Positions 1 through 14,073 of a stretch of 64,000 bases of DNA are shown here, piece by piece. This DNA is from Tilletiopsis washingtonensis. Taxonomy: Eukaryota; Basidiomycota; Exobasidiomycetes; Entylomatales. The stretch lies in assembly GCF_003144115.1 (NCBI RefSeq), contig NW_020312004.1, positions 773,490 to 837,489 on the forward strand, given 5' to 3'. Position 1 is the first letter of the stretch; every line of letters starts with the position of its first letter. The position numbers and the translations under genes were made by a program. The notes below the pieces were generated by a model. The model made no database searches. It was not told the origin of the DNA and saw only the letters and a program-made list of their open reading frames with translations.

Positions 1-132
1 CACTGCTGTACCTGCTACCTGCCGCGATGCCTATCTATACCTCGTCTCCAGCCTCCCAACTGCCACACGCGCGCGCCGTCGTTGCAACGTGAGTGAGCAT
101 TTGTCTATGCGTGCGTGAAGGGAGCATTCCGT

Positions 133-3100
133 CTAGAATGAGAAGAGGCCGCCGCCACGGATCTTGCGGCCGCCGAAGATGTAGGCAAGCATGGTGGCGG
201 CGAAGAGGCCGACGGTCTAGGGGAAGGGGGTGTGAGCGGCAGTGCAGAGCCCGGCAGCTCAGTAGCACGCACGAGACCAATGGCGACCTCGACGAGGCTC
301 TGCGCCACCTGGAAGCCCGAATTGAAGTTGCGCGTGGCGCTCGAGCCTTCGCCGACGTTGGCAAAGTTGAGCAGGCCGCCGTTGGAGAGACCGGACGGCA
401 GCTGGTACAGGATGCCTAGTGGGGGAGGTGAGCAGATGCCAGACGCGGCCACGTCGCGCGACTCACCTGGCACAGCGACGACGAAGGCGCGACCGTCAAA
501 GATACGCCCGTAGATGTTGGCGAGGATGCCGACGCAGAGGCTGCCGAGCGCAGAGGTGATGTCCTGTCTGCCCTTGAGCGCCTGCGCCGTGGCAGAGAAG
601 TGGTTGCACGCCCAGCCGGCGCAGGCAATGAGCACCATGACGGGGAACTCCTTGCGGTTCACCTTGACCTGGTTGCGCAGCGAGAGGGAGATGGAGAAGC
701 CAGGCACGGTGAGGAGGGCGTAGTAGAGCGGCACCGTCTGCCGCCACCAGATGCCCGGCGGGTGCACCACGTCAGAGCTGCAGCCGTACGTCGTGAGCTG
801 GCTGGTGGGCGAGCCGCTGAAGAGCAGCCAGAACGACGAGCCAATGGAGAGGCCAAAGCCGAGGAAGAGCGAGTAGATGATGGCGTACACGAGGCGCACG
901 GAGCCGGCGATGAGGTTCTTGCTCTGCAGCTCGAGCGAGCCGGAGAGCACGATGAAGCCGGGCAGGATGAGCACGATGGAGCCGGACACGACGGCGGCGT
1001 AGCAGAAGTACTCGGTCGAGGCGAGCGCCGAGGCGACGAAGGAGTTGATGGCGGCGAACACGATCTCGAAGACGTTGGAGAAGAGCTCGGTGGTGATGAC
1101 GCTCTGGCAGAAGACGAGGAAGACGCCGAGCGGGAACGCCGCGAGCGCGTCGAGCAGACTGCCGTTGAAGCCCATCGAGCCGACGCAGATGAAGGCCGAG
1201 CAGAAGCCGCCGATGATGCACATGGGCCAGAGGCCGATGACGGGCTTGCGGCGCATCAGCTCGTCGAGCTGCTGGCTCGCCTCGGCCACGCCGACCTTGT
1301 CGTGGATGACGTTCCAGTAGATTGCGTGCATGTCGGTGAGCTTCGTCAGGTCGAGCCCGCCGGCCTGCTTGATGAACTTGGTCTCGCTCGTGTGCGTCGC
1401 GTCGTCGCCGAAGGCGAGCAGCATCAGGTTGGGCAGGTAGATGCAGCGGCAGTTGATCTCGAGCACGCGCGCCGTCTGCTGGATCTGCGTCTCGATGCGG
1501 TGCGTGGGGGCGCCGAACATCATGAGGGCACGCGCGAGCTTGAGCAGGAACTCCTGTCGCTGCAGGATGGCAGCGACGTGCATGGTGATCTGCGGAGCGA
1601 TGGGTCAGGCGATGCACGGTGACAAGTCGGCACAGGGCACTCACGAAGATCTCCTCCTTCTTGCGCTTGTCCTTGGCGCGCTTCTTGAGCTTGCGCTGCC
1701 ACTCGATCTTCTGCAGCTTCTCGTCCATCTCGGGGTCGATGCTGCCGAAGTAGTCGCCGCCGTCGGCGTTGAGGCCGTCGGGCGTGTTGACAACGGACTT
1801 GGACCAGGCGTGGCGGCCCATGCCGGGACGGTGGTGCAGCACGTTGCCGATGCTGCTGCTGAGACGATAGTGATTCTTCTGCTCTGAGCTGGCATACGTG
1901 GCGCCCGTTTGGCTCCGTCCGGGCGTCAGCAGGCCAGCCGCACGTCCGCCGCGCCCCTTGATCGGCGAGTGCGGGTGGCCGTCAGGCGTGCCCGCCGTCG
2001 TGTCGTCGGGCAGAGGACTCGTGGTGCCGCTCCGGTTGCCCGGCGTGCCCGGGATAGAGCGACGTGCAGGCCGTGGCGCCGCATCGGCGACGAGCTCGGC
2101 CGTCTTGCGCAACGTCTTCTCGTTCATCTCGGGCAGCAGATAGCGGTCGAGCGTGTAGCCTGGCCGCTTGGGATTGGGGCCGAGCTGTGCGTGTGCAGGA
2201 CTGACGGCGCCGATCAGGTTGCCCGTCACGGCGATCAGGCCACCGATGGTGCCGGCAGCCGAGCGACTGGCCTTTGGCCGGTCGTCGAGCGGCTCGTCAA
2301 AGCCGGCTTCGCGCGCCGCGACCTGCGCCACCTTCTTCGTGACGCCGGCCACCTTGGCCGACGTGTCGGCAATGGCCGCCGTGTACGTCGAGGTGCGCGG
2401 ACTCGAGGTGCCGCTGCTGAAGAGGCTGCGTCGCGCACGATCCCGCCGGCTGTTCGTCGAGACACTGGGTGCAGTGTGGGCACGCTCGCGCGCTAGCTCA
2501 GCGGCCACAAGGTCCGACATGTTGGCGTCGTGGCTATCGCGCATAGCCTGCTGCTGCAGCCGCATCTCTCGCGGGCCAGGCGAGTCAAGTGGACTCGTGG
2601 CGCCACTCTCCATGGCGCGCTTCTCGCGCTCAGCCTCGCGCTGCTGCTGCTCGTACAGGCGCAGCAGGTTGCCTAGCACGCCGCCGGTGTGTACGGGCCG
2701 CGCATCGAGGTTGGCAGCGGTGTCGAGCGCATCGGGCGTGCTCGCTTCTGAGTCGAGGTGCTTGCGGTTGATGCTCGGCAGGCGGCCGAGCGCAGCTGCT
2801 GGCCCGGCACCGTCCAGCGAGCTGCCTTGTCCTGCCATGAGGCGGTGGGCGCGCACCAGCCGAGCCGCGTCGCGCTCGAACTTGGTCGGCCGCGGTCGCG
2901 GCCCCGAGTGCACGCCGCTCGAGGTGGCTACCGGCACGCTCTTGGTGTTCGTGGGCCCGCCCTGATCGTGACTCAGCGACGTGGTGGGCAGGCCCTCCTC
3001 GTCGCCGTCGCCCTTGCGGCCCATCATCGCCCGCAGCCGTGCCCAGCCCTTTGGCTGTTCGGCCGCCTCGAGCGCCTCGTTGGTCTTCTGGCGGCGCGGC

Positions 3101-3981
3101 TTGGACGGCATGCCGTCGGTCTCGCCCGGCTGGAAGTCGATGTGGCCCAGGTCAGAGTCGTTTGCCGGGTCGTAGCTGCCCGTGTCGGACGTCCAGTCGC
3201 CGCCGCCGGGCGTGCTGGTGCCGCTGACACTGGCGCTGGCCGCCCACTCGGGCGTGTCGATGCGGCGCGCGGCATGCCGGCGGCGCTGGTACTGCTGCTG
3301 CTGCACGTCGGCGTGGTGAGGCGACGAGGAACGTCCTACGCCCTGGCCCTCAGCGGCGTCGTTTGGCGAGATGTCGGCCTCGTGGCGCTGCAGTTCACGC
3401 TGCAGCTCAAGGAAGGCGCGCGAGTCGAGCCCCTGCTCATCCAAGCCCTTGCTGCCGGTCAGCGTGAGGCCCGTGACGGGTGCCGAGCCGGCATGCTCGT
3501 ACGCCGGCGCCGACTCGGGCGCCGGCGGAGGCGCGGCGCTGTCTGCGCCGAGGCGAGCGGAGAGCTGCAGCGGGCCCGGGTGCGCCGCGCGCGAGACGCC
3601 GCCGGGCGAGGTGATGATGGGCGGCTGGCGGCGCGGGTTGGCGGCGCCGCGCACGGTGATGGTGGCGCCGCCGCCGACGGCGTGGACGCGGCGCTGTGCG
3701 GCGTGCACGGCGGCGAGGCTGGGTGCGGCGGTGGAGGAGGAGGAGGCAGCGGGGGCGCTGGCCTGCGCTGCGTCCACCGCAGACGCCCGGCCGTCCCAGT
3801 GCACACGGCCGCCGCGCCGCGACGCCGGGCCGGAGCTGTGCGCCGTGCCGCCGAGGGCACCAGACGGCGCCTCGTGCACGGGCGAGTGGTTGCCCGTCGT
3901 GGGGCCCGTGGGCGGCGCCGTGGCCGTGGCGACGCGCAGCTCGGGCGACGGCGTGCGCGACGAGGCGGGATGCACCGGCAT
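133..3981 (-). CDS. PRM10: PRM10/ThrE-family (DUF1212) multipass membrane protein
   Basis: Exons on the minus strand are 3981-1645, 1589-467, 415-273 and 216-133, giving about 1228 residues. Roughly the first 720 residues are low-complexity, Ser/Pro/Ala-rich and probably disordered and cytosolic, ending in a Lys-rich run just before the first intron. The remainder is a ThrE-type membrane domain: a conserved start (LARALMMFGAPTHRIE), about ten hydrophobic helices, and a final exon with FGG and a short basic tail. Bacterial relatives export threonine and serine; the yeast relative Prm10 is pheromone-regulated and its substrate is unknown, so transport is inferred from family. The Met at 3981 was chosen because its flanking CACC context is good. 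The frame stays open upstream to 4425, so a longer N-terminus is possible. The last three exon joins restore a continuous ThrE C-terminus. Confidence 0.85.
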
Positions 3982-4949
3982 GGTGCGTGGTGAGGGTACC
4001 TGTGGGGAGGGTAGAGGGGTGATGGAGGCAGGAGCCACGAGCCGGCAGCCGCTGCCAGACGCAGTGCAAGCAGTCGAGTGTGTGAAGCAGGCGGCCGGCA
4101 GACGCAGCCGCTGTTGCTCTCGGCGGCGCATCTGGCGCTGGGCTGCGAAATCCGAACCGTCGGGACGTCGGCGAGGCTCGGCATGGGCACGCCGGCAGCG
4201 GGGCTGTGCCGACGCTCGCTGCTCGCCTCGGCGCGCAACGACGTCAAGCGCGCCGTCAGGCGCGCCGTCAAGCGCGCCAGCTGCGAACGCTGACGGCTCC
4301 GCTCGCTGCTCCACCCGCGCCGCAACCGGCGCCGGCAGCAGCAGTCCACGCAGCATCATCCCCGCCGCCCGCTCCGCCCTGACAGCTGCCAAGGCGCTCG
4401 TGGCCTCGCATCTCGCATCTCGCACGCCGCGAGGCTGCCTCGCCCGACCAGCTCATCCCTCGCGCGAGGCGGGAATGCCCCTCGTCGGCGTCTCCACTCT
4501 CCACGCACCTGCGCCCACGGCAAATTTGGCCGCGCGCGCTGCCGCTGTGGCGCGCCGCCGAGGCCGCCTCGGGCGCGGCGTGCCGAGCGCCGGCCGAGGC
4601 GTGAAGCGTCGTCACCTCCGCGGCACGCACGCGGCGGGTGAAAGGCGTTGGCGCGGCTGGCTGGTGCTGGCTGCGCTGCCGTGCCTCTCCTCCGCCATCG
4701 CTGCATGCGCCTCCACCCAACCAACACCTTCTCAACGGCCCGCTCGCAGCGACGAGCGCCGCTCAACATCGGCCTGCACCCTGCGCGCGGACAAAGCCGC
4801 TCCTCTTCAGCCCGCTGAAGCACGCCCCGCAAGCCCGCACGGCAATCTTCGCCGAGCAGCTCGACCTGCCTCATCTCGCGCGCCCTTGAGCCTCATCCAC
4901 CCCCGCACGCCCCGGCCGCCGCTAGCCTGCTCTCTCTCCGCCGGCAAGG
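3982..4949. other. Divergent intergenic region between PRM10-like gene and TFB5
   Basis: This 968 bp stretch separates two divergent genes and should hold both promoters. I see GC-rich sequence with overlapping chance frames on both strands, including the upstream open extension of the PRM10-like frame to 4425, but no recognisable protein, RNA gene or clear TATA box. Confidence 0.5.
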
Positions 4950-5341
4950 ATGAAGGCGATCAAGGGCAGCCTGCTCACCTGGTAAGCCCGCCGCGCCTTC
5001 TCCCCATCGCCTGCTCGGCTGATCCGCCGGCGCGTGCTCAGCGACCCGGCAGTGAAGCAGCTCATTCTGCAGCTCAACGAGCGGTGCGTGGCACAGCTTC
5101 TCCTCAGTTGCAGTGCCTGCTTGTCTGGCTCACACGTGCCTGTGCTCTGTGTGCAGTATGCGCTTTGTCATCCAAGATCTCGACGAGACACATCTGCTCG
5201 TCTCGACGGACCGCGTCGAGTGGATGCGCATCGAGCTCGAGACTGAGGTGAGGCCTTGAGAGCTGACCGAAAGCGTCTGCATCGGGCTCTGAGATTGCTC
5301 GCTCGCAGCTCGAGAAGAACACATGGTCGATCGAGGGCTAG
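4950..5341 (+). CDS. TFB5: TFIIH subunit Tfb5 (GTF2H5/TTDA homologue)
   Basis: Four small exons (4950-4981, 5042-5083, 5157-5247, 5309-5341) encode 65 residues, the normal size for Tfb5. The spliced protein starts MKAIKGSLLTCDPAVKQL and carries the family's FVIQDLDETHL core, which forms the sheet that pairs with Tfb2/p52. Tfb5 stabilises TFIIH and stimulates its XPB ATPase during nucleotide excision repair and transcription initiation in the nucleus. No unbroken frame covers the gene, so a simple ORF scan would miss it. All three introns are 60-75 bp and every join keeps the conserved reading. The gene converges on ureG, 91 bp away. Confidence 0.9.
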
Positions 5342-5432
5342 CTCTGCCAGCTCATCACCACCTATACCCCGACTCGCTCTCACACAGCAAGGCACTCGTT
5401 CAAGCACAACAAGGTGACATTTACGAGATTCT

Positions 5433-6455
5433 TCAAGCCTCCAGCGGCTTGCCCGCCTTGTCAGCTCCCGGCGCAGCGGCGCGTGCAGCGAGAATGAGGT
5501 CGATGACTGCGTCGACGCCGTCGTTGTGCTTGACCGATGTGAAGACCGTGGGTCCGCCGTCGCGCATCTTGGCCGCATCGCGACGCATCACCTCCAGCGA
5601 GGCACCGACGTACTGCGCAATGTCCGTCTTGTTGATGACGAGCAGGTCGGATTGGGAGATGCCTAGGCAATGTGATAGGGTCAGAAGCTGCTGCATGCTG
5701 TGTGAAACAGTGCAGTGCTACGCACCTGGACCGCCCTTGCGCGGCACCTTGTCACCACCGGCCACGTCAATGACATAGACGTGAAAGTCGGCCAGTTCAG
5801 CGCTGTATGCCGCCGCCAGATTGTCGCCGCCGCTCTCGACGAAGAGCAGCTGCGTCTCGTACTGCGCCTGCAGCGCCTCCAGGGCGCCCAGGTTGGCCGA
5901 GATGTCCTCGCGGATCGCGGCGTGCGGACAGCCGCCCGTCTCGATGGCGCGGATGCGATCGACGGGCGAGAGGGCAGAGTTGCGGTGCAGGAACTCTTGG
6001 TCCTCACTGAGGTGCGAGTCAGCAGATGAGGGCAAGAGACTGGCGGGTCTGACGCACCGAGTGAAGATGTCGTTGGTCACGACGCCCAGGTTGAAGCGGT
6101 CACGCAGGGCGCGACACAGCGCGAGCAGCAGAGCCGTCTTTCCCGATCCGACTGGGCTGCCGCAGCAGCCGCTCCATCAGCATCGAACACCCTTTGCAGC
6201 AGCGGCAGCCCGGACTCACCCGCCGATGCCCACAGTGAATGCCCGCTCATTCCAGTTGCGCCCCTCGTAGTTGGGCAGGTCGCGCTCGGCAAACTTGCCC
6301 GCGTGCTCCATCTGCTCGTGCGTGTGCCCGTGCTCCTGCGCATGGCTGTGCGAGTGGCCGGCCGTGGGCTCGGCGTGCGAGTGCGAGTGCGACTCGACGG
6401 CGGGGGCGTCGCCGGAAGTGGCGCCCGGGAGCTTGAAATCGCAGACTTGCGACAT
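5433..6455 (-). CDS. ureG: Urease accessory GTPase UreG
   Basis: Exons 6455-6220, 6156-6058, 6006-5726 and 5662-5433 give 281 residues. UreG is a SIMIBI-class GTPase that, with UreD/UreF, delivers nickel to apo-urease in the cytosol. The N-terminal ~65 residues are His-rich with repeated HSHSH and HGHTH clusters, expected to bind nickel. The P-loop GPVGSGKT is assembled across the first intron at about residues 78-85. The Cys-Pro-His metal motif ([11 protein letters not shown]), the VIDVAGGDK switch and the NKTD guanine-specificity motif are all present. The Met at 6455 directly precedes the acidic/His-rich leader. An in-frame Met at 6563 also exists but adds a Lys/Arg-rich stretch without similarity. 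Partner genes (ureD, ureF, urease) are not in the window, which is normal for fungi. Confidence 0.93.
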
Positions 6456-6723
6456 GATGAGACGCGAGAGGTACAGTCGAGATGTGGAGCGGAGAGAAGG
6501 TTGCGAGCCGCGTGTGCATGGGCCATCAAGGCAGATCTGCCGGCGCCGCGAAGGCCGCGGCAACTTTCAAGCAGAGCCGCGGGTAAACTCTGGCCACACC
6601 CTCTCCTGCCTGTCTCCCGCACCGCTCCTTCCTTTTCTCTCTTGACTGCACAGTTGTGCTGCGTGGGTCATCATCACAATCTATCATTCGGGTCGTTCTG
6701 ATAGACAAGCGAGGCCACAGCAT

Positions 6724-8943
6724 CTATGCGCGCTCTTCTTGCGAGGCCGCCGCCGCCGGACCAGCCGGCGCGCCCTCCTCGTCCGCCTTCTTCTCGCCGC
6801 CGAGCGAGTGCTCACGCACGCCCATGCCGAGCAGGATGCACAGCACAGACAGCACCGTCACTGCGAGCATCATGCCTCGGAACTGGAGGAGGCAGCAGGG
6901 GCGGGTCAGCAATGGCATTGCGATGCACTCAGGCGAAAGCTGACTCACCGCAAAGGCGTACGATGCTGTCGCTTCCTTCTGCAGCTTGTCGCCCAGGCGC
7001 AGGATGTACGTCGTGTCATGCCGCAGGCGCTCGATGGTCTGCATAGCCAAGTCAGCATGCGTCAAGGGAGCCAAAGCGTAGCCCACGCACCTCGCGGGCG
7101 TGCGGACCAGTGATGCGTGCGTTGAGCTGGGTAGCCAGCAGCTCTTGGAAGAGCGCGCCGAGCAGCGAGAGGCCGACGACCTGGCCGAGACCGCGCATGA
7201 GGTAGATGAGGCCATTGGCGGCTGCGAACAGAAATCAACAGAGGGCCTGCTGTGTCTTTGACAGCCGCTACGCACCTGCCTGGTCCGCGCGTCCCAGCGA
7301 CGAGATGACCGCGACTGTTGCGCAGGGTCAGCTGCCTGCGACGTGTGCCTTTGTTCATTGCCGATACCAGCTCACCGAGCATGATGGTATAAGCGCCCGC
7401 TCCTCCTCCACAGGGAGTAATTCCGAGCCACGTGCCGATGTCCGACGTACGTTCGTTCCACGTCGCCAGGTACGCCGTGCTCGTCACCGTCGCCACGTTG
7501 CAGGCGAGCAGGAGCCACCAGTATCTGCCTGACCACTTCATGTACAGTCCGGCACCGACGGAGCCGAGAGACGTGAAGACGGACAGTGGAATGAAGTGCA
7601 GGCCTGAGCAGACTGTCAGTTGGGCTACTGCGGCGGCGAAGCGGCGCGACGCACCGGCTTGGCGCGGGGACTGCAGCAGCACCGCCTCGAAGTAGAGCGG
7701 CAGGTGCTGGAGGGAGATGAGCGCGAAGCGGAGTGCAGACGTGGCGGGGCACTCACGAAGAACAAGCCAGTGATCGCCGCCGAGGAGAGCAAGTAGAACA
7801 GCGAAGCACAGACCGTGGTGCGCTGGCGTAGAAGGCGCAGCGGCAACACGGGCTCCTTGACGATCGACTCGACGTAGACGAAAGCCGCAGCGAGCAGCGG
7901 GAAGGCGAGCAGGCAGCTGTACACTGCCGGGTGCGAGAAGGGCAAGCGCGAGGCAGAGAGCAGCGAGAGGCCAAAGAGCAGCGAGAGCAGACTCGTGACG
8001 AGAAAGAGGGAGCCAAGTAGGTCCATGCGTCCGAGGAGCGTCATGGCGCGCGAGGAGAAGCCGGCGGTCGACGTTGGACCCGACGATGAGGGGTGTGGAG
8101 GCAGACGCAGGAAGATGACGATCGCCAGCGTCGAGAGACCCAAGAGCGGCACCTGCACGCCGAACGCAGCGCGCCAGCCGAGCGCCTCGGTCAAGAAGCC
8201 GCCCACGGGACCGCCGAGGGCCGAGCCGATCGAGAAGATGATCTGCGTGAGGCCTTGGAAGAGGCCGCGCTTGCGCAGCGGCAGCAGATCGGTGAGGATG
8301 ATGCTCGTGCACGTCAACAGCCCACCGCCGCCCATGCCGGCCACGGCGCGTGCGGCGATGAGGTACGCCATCGACGTGGCGGTTGAGCAGAGGCCTGTGC
8401 CGAGCATGAAGAGGACCAAGCTGCGAGAGAGAGAGCGTCAGCCGCTGCAGAAAGTCACCAGCCCGTGTGACACGCACGCAGTCAGGATGGCGGGCTTGCG
8501 TCCGACAACGTCCGAAAGCTTGCCGTAGATGGGCGAGAAGACGCAGGTGGAGAGCATGTACGAGAGGCCCAGCCAGGGCAGCAGCTCGGCGGCGCTGAAG
8601 GACGACGAGATGGAGCTGACGAGCGTGACGGTCAAGGTGCCTGCGTGGAGGATGGTGAGCTGCGAGACCGCTGGACCTCCTGCAGGACACACGCACCGTC
8701 CAGCGCTGCGAGGAAGAGGACGGTGAAGAGCGAGAGGATCGAGGGTACAAGGATGGACAATGGCAGTGCTTCCTTTGCACGCTCGAAGGCCTCGTGCTCG
8801 GCTTCGGCATCTGCTGGCGCCGGCTCTGCCGTTGTGGATCCGCCTGGACTGACTGCCTCGGACGAGGAGTCGGCCGAGGCGCGTGCTGCCTGCGGGGCCA
8901 GCAGCGGCGTGCGCTCGGACGCGGCGGGCGCGGAGGACGCCAT
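6724..8943 (-). CDS. MFS transporter, vacuolar basic amino-acid (Vba/Fnx1) type
   Basis: Nine exons (8943-8697, 8640-8478, 8420-7757, 7706-7655, 7603-7376, 7314-7276, 7221-7091, 7038-6949, 6882-6724) encode about 590 residues. A soluble, dileucine-containing N-terminus (ERTPLL) is followed by the MFS signature: FLAALDG in helix 1, the motif-A loop GKLSDVVGRKPA between helices 2 and 3, and GMGGGGLLT in helix 4. There are 12-14 hydrophobic helices. This pattern is closest to the fungal Vba1/Vba2/Fnx1 proteins that load basic amino acids into vacuoles; a drug/H+ antiporter is the main alternative. The dileucine leader fits vacuolar sorting. Exon 6 is only 39 bp. The gene is divergent from a Zn2Cys6 regulator and shares a 420 bp promoter region with it. 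Confidence 0.85.
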
Positions 8944-9363
8944 CGTGGATCGGAGTGGCCTGCTGTGCTTGAGCGAGGCAGAACCTTGAGCGTGCGAGCT
9001 GCGTCGTCTTGCTGGTCGTGGTGAGGACGCAGAAAAGTGCTCCTCTCGAAGATATCGGCCGGCCGCTTGGCACCCTGGGGGCGCTAATCGGCACCCCGCG
9101 GCTTCGGCAGCGGACATACGGCCGCGGCGCGGGGTGCGGCCGTGTGCCGTGGTGCTTACGTGAGCCAGCTCCTCTCTGCGGTGCCACACCTGCAGGCCGA
9201 CGGCGCCGCACCTCGAGCTCCTCGGCCTCCTCACAGATTGCCGACACTCGCCGACACCTCCTGCACTCGGGCTCTCTTGATTGTCCTTCTCCCGCCGGGC
9301 GCCCGATCATCGCGATAGCGCCGAGTCCGCCACGACGGCAAGCCGAGCCTGAGCCTCGCCAGC
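8944..9363. promoter_or_regulatory. Shared divergent promoter of MFS carrier and Zn2Cys6 regulator
   Basis: This 420 bp gap lies between the start codons of two divergent genes, a transporter and a zinc-cluster regulator. It is GC-rich, with CCG/CGG triplets of the type Zn2Cys6 proteins bind (for example around 9059-9064 and 9121-9126). I cannot assign a precise operator. Co-regulation is inferred from the arrangement only. Confidence 0.4.
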
Positions 9364-12302
9364 ATGGACGGCGCTGCCGGGCCGTCGCGCGCCCACTACG
9401 ACGCCAAGCATGATGGTGCGGCTGCCGCCGCCGCGCCGCCGCACCACCGGAGCGCCAGCATCGCCGACGGCGAGCGCAGCTTCTCCGAGGCGCGCGACGT
9501 GTCGCCCAGCAGCGGGCCCGCCGGCGCCGAGGAGAAGAAGAACAAGACGAGCTGTCTGGCGTGCCGCGAGAGCAAGGTGAGCGGCGAGCATGTCCGTCCG
9601 TCCATGCCGCTTCTCACCACCACCGCGCAGGTCCGCTGCATCCCGCCGGCAGGGGCCGTTCTCGGCGCCGGCGCATGCGTGCGCTGCCTGAGGCAGGAGC
9701 GCGAGTGCGTCTTCAAGGAGCACAAGCGCGGACGCCGCCCGGGCAAAGTGTGCGTGGCCTCTCAGAGTAGCCTGCCGCCGCAAGGCTGAGGCCTTCGCAC
9801 AGCAAACACGCCCAGATCGACCGCCGCTGGACGGTGCTCGTGAAGCTGCTCGACGAGCTCGCAGAGCTGGTGCGTCGAGACGTGCGCTGACAAGTGCGTG
9901 CAGAGCTGACGACCGCTCGCCAGACGTCCGCGGTCGCCGACACGTCGGGTGCGGCGTTGGTGCGATCGCTGCGCTACCAGGTCCTCTCCTCCTCGGCCGT
10001 GTCGACCACAGAGCTAGGCATCGATACGATGTCTCCTCCACCGCCGCCGCCGCCCGTAGCAGAGAGCAGCGAGAGCGTCGTGGCGCGCTCGCAGGCGTAC
10101 TACTCGCGCCCGGCCCATCACGCGCGCAGCGGCGTAGGCAGTGCCGTCAAGCTGGTCGAGCTGGAGGACTCCGAAGCGCAGGGCGTCGTGCCAATGGCCA
10201 TCGAGACGCTCACCAATCCCTTGAAGCTGCTCGCGCAAGCCAGCGACACGGTACAGGAGGAGGAAGATCGCCGTCGTGGCCGGCTGTCGAGCCACCGGCG
10301 AGAGCTGGAGAGCGCAGAGCAGCCGCTGGCACGCCGCTCGAGCAGAGCGGCTGCCACGGACAGCATCAACTGGCGCTCGTACTTCATGCGCGGCATCTTC
10401 AACGTGCAGTACGATGTCGGCCCTGACCTCGACCCCATCGAACGCGGCATCATGACGCTGCAGCAAGGCGTCGAGCTGGTCGACTGGTTCCAAAACAACC
10501 TATCCACCTTTGTGCACATCTTCGACCGCGATCTCTGCACGTTCGACTACATTCAGCGTCGCTCGGCCTTTCTCCTCACCGTCGTGTGCGCCACGGCGGC
10601 AGAGGTGATGCCAAACACGGCGTCGGGCCTGCATGCTCGTCTGCGCAAGCACGTCGAGCATCTGCAGCCCATCATGCTGTGCGGCGGCTACAAGAGCGTG
10701 GAGATCTCACAGGCATGCTGCATTCTCGCGCAGTACTCGCCTCTGGCCAAGAGCGCGACCGACGACCCCACCTTCTCGCTGCTCGGCACCTCGGTGCGCA
10801 TGCTCTGCGAGATCGGCTCCAACCTCAAGCTCTACTCGTACGACCCGCCGCCGCCGCAGCTCACGCAGCCACAGCAAATTGAGAAGCAGCATCGGCAGAC
10901 GCGCAATGCCGAACGCCTCTGGTTCGGCCTCTGGCTCTTCTCGCAGCACATCTCCAGTCACACTGGCCAGCGGCTGGGCCTGGCAGATGACGGCAGCATT
11001 GCTAGCTGCGGCGGCTGGCACAGGCGGCCGAACGCCGCGCCACAGGACGCATGGCTGATCGCGTCGATCGCACTGCGTCGCATCGTCGTGAGTCTATCTC
11101 GGAAGTTGCGCTCCTCGTCCCTGCTGACAATGTCCCTCGATAGAGCCGCGCAACGGACTCCTTCCACGCTCAACTGCGCCGCGCCATGCCGCCCAATGCT
11201 ACAGACGGCCAGCCCAAGCCGCCAAGCCTCGGCACGGGCGAGGGCGCGTTGGGCTGGGAGCTGCAAGTCGACTTCTTCCGCTCGACGGTGCTGGCTGATC
11301 TCAAGCGCTGGGAGGCCGAATGGCTGACGCCTCAGGAGTCAAGCGCATGTGAGCACATCGTGGCGTGGCTCGAACTTGCGTAGCTGATGCGCCTGCGCCC
11401 GCAGCGTCGCATCCGACTCCCCTGCAGATCCTCGGGCCGCTTCATCTCGAGCAGGCGCGGCTCATAGCCCTCTCTCTGCCTCTCTACGGCACGCAGTTTG
11501 GCTCGCAGGACATGCCCGAGACGCTCATGCCGCACTACCGCGATGCCTATGCCGCCGCCCTCTCGTTCCTCTCCATCGTCGTGGACCGCTGGGCACTGCT
11601 TGCGCATCTCGACAACGGACAGGTCGCTACAGTGACGTACATGTGTGTGTTCGCCCTCAAGGTGAGTTCCTCGCGTGTTGTTGCCGCGCTTGAGCCACTC
11701 GCTGATGCGTGCCCCGGCTCCAGCTCGCTTCGGGCGCGCAGAACGCTCCGCTCATGGCCTTCGTCGACCTTGCTCGCGTGGAAGATCTGGTGCGGACGAT
11801 CTGTGTGCGCCTCCAAGGCTGTCCGCGTGACGTGCCACGGCACTACGCGTGCTACCTGGAGGACGTGCTCGAGCGCTGGCTCGGGCGTCCCAGCAGCACG
11901 GCCGGTGCGATGGGCAGCGAGTCTCGCTTGCGCCATGCGCCCGTCGACGCTAGACATGCCCCGCCTGGCGCTCATCACGCACATCATGCGGCGCCGCAGC
12001 AAGGCGACTCGGACGCTTCAACGTACGGTGTCCCCTTCCGCGGGCCGGGCCTGGCTTGGCAGCACCAAGGCATGTCCTGGTCCGGCAGCAGCGTCCGTCA
12101 GACGACGGGCTTCGCCCCGCCTCACGGTCGCGAGGCACCTGCGTCACACATGGGTCCCCTGCGCGAAGAGCCAGCACAGAGTGGCTTCGCCGATGTAGCC
12201 CCTGCGGCGCCGTGGGAGTCCAGTGGCTTCCCGCTCGACTGGTTCGGCCTCGATGGCCCCGTGCCGGCGCGTGACCCTATGAGCAGCTGGCCGCCCTCTT
12301 GA
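9364..12302 (+). CDS. Zn(II)2Cys6 fungal transcription factor
   Basis: Seven exons (9364-9576, 9631-9747, 9816-9869, 9924-11087, 11144-11348, 11405-11661, 11724-12302) encode about 862 residues. The binuclear zinc cluster lies at residues ~63-95: [11 protein letters not shown], then [13 protein letters not shown]. Its cysteines are split between exons 1 and 2, and the spacer between halves is longer than usual. A basic linker (HKRGRRPGK) and a short heptad segment follow, as in dimerising zinc-cluster factors. The middle and C-terminal parts ([21 protein letters not shown], then a helical stretch with [15 protein letters not shown]) match the fungal-specific regulatory domain. Target genes cannot be named; the divergent MFS carrier is a candidate. 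The last 130 residues are Gly/Pro/Ser-rich and probably an activation region. Confidence 0.85.
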
Positions 12303-12399
12303 ATGCTGCCTCTCATCATCCTCCACCCCTTCCCGCTGCGGCCCTCTGTAGCACACTTCCCGTCTCGTCCCGCCATACATATACACGCATGCAACGCAA

Positions 12400-14073
<1,674 letters not shown>

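Noticed and set aside
3371-5251. A 626-codon plus-strand frame over the PRM10-like 5' part and TFB5
   Set aside because: It overlaps the coding exon of the minus-strand gene and the TFB5 exons in a different frame; its product is low-complexity only.
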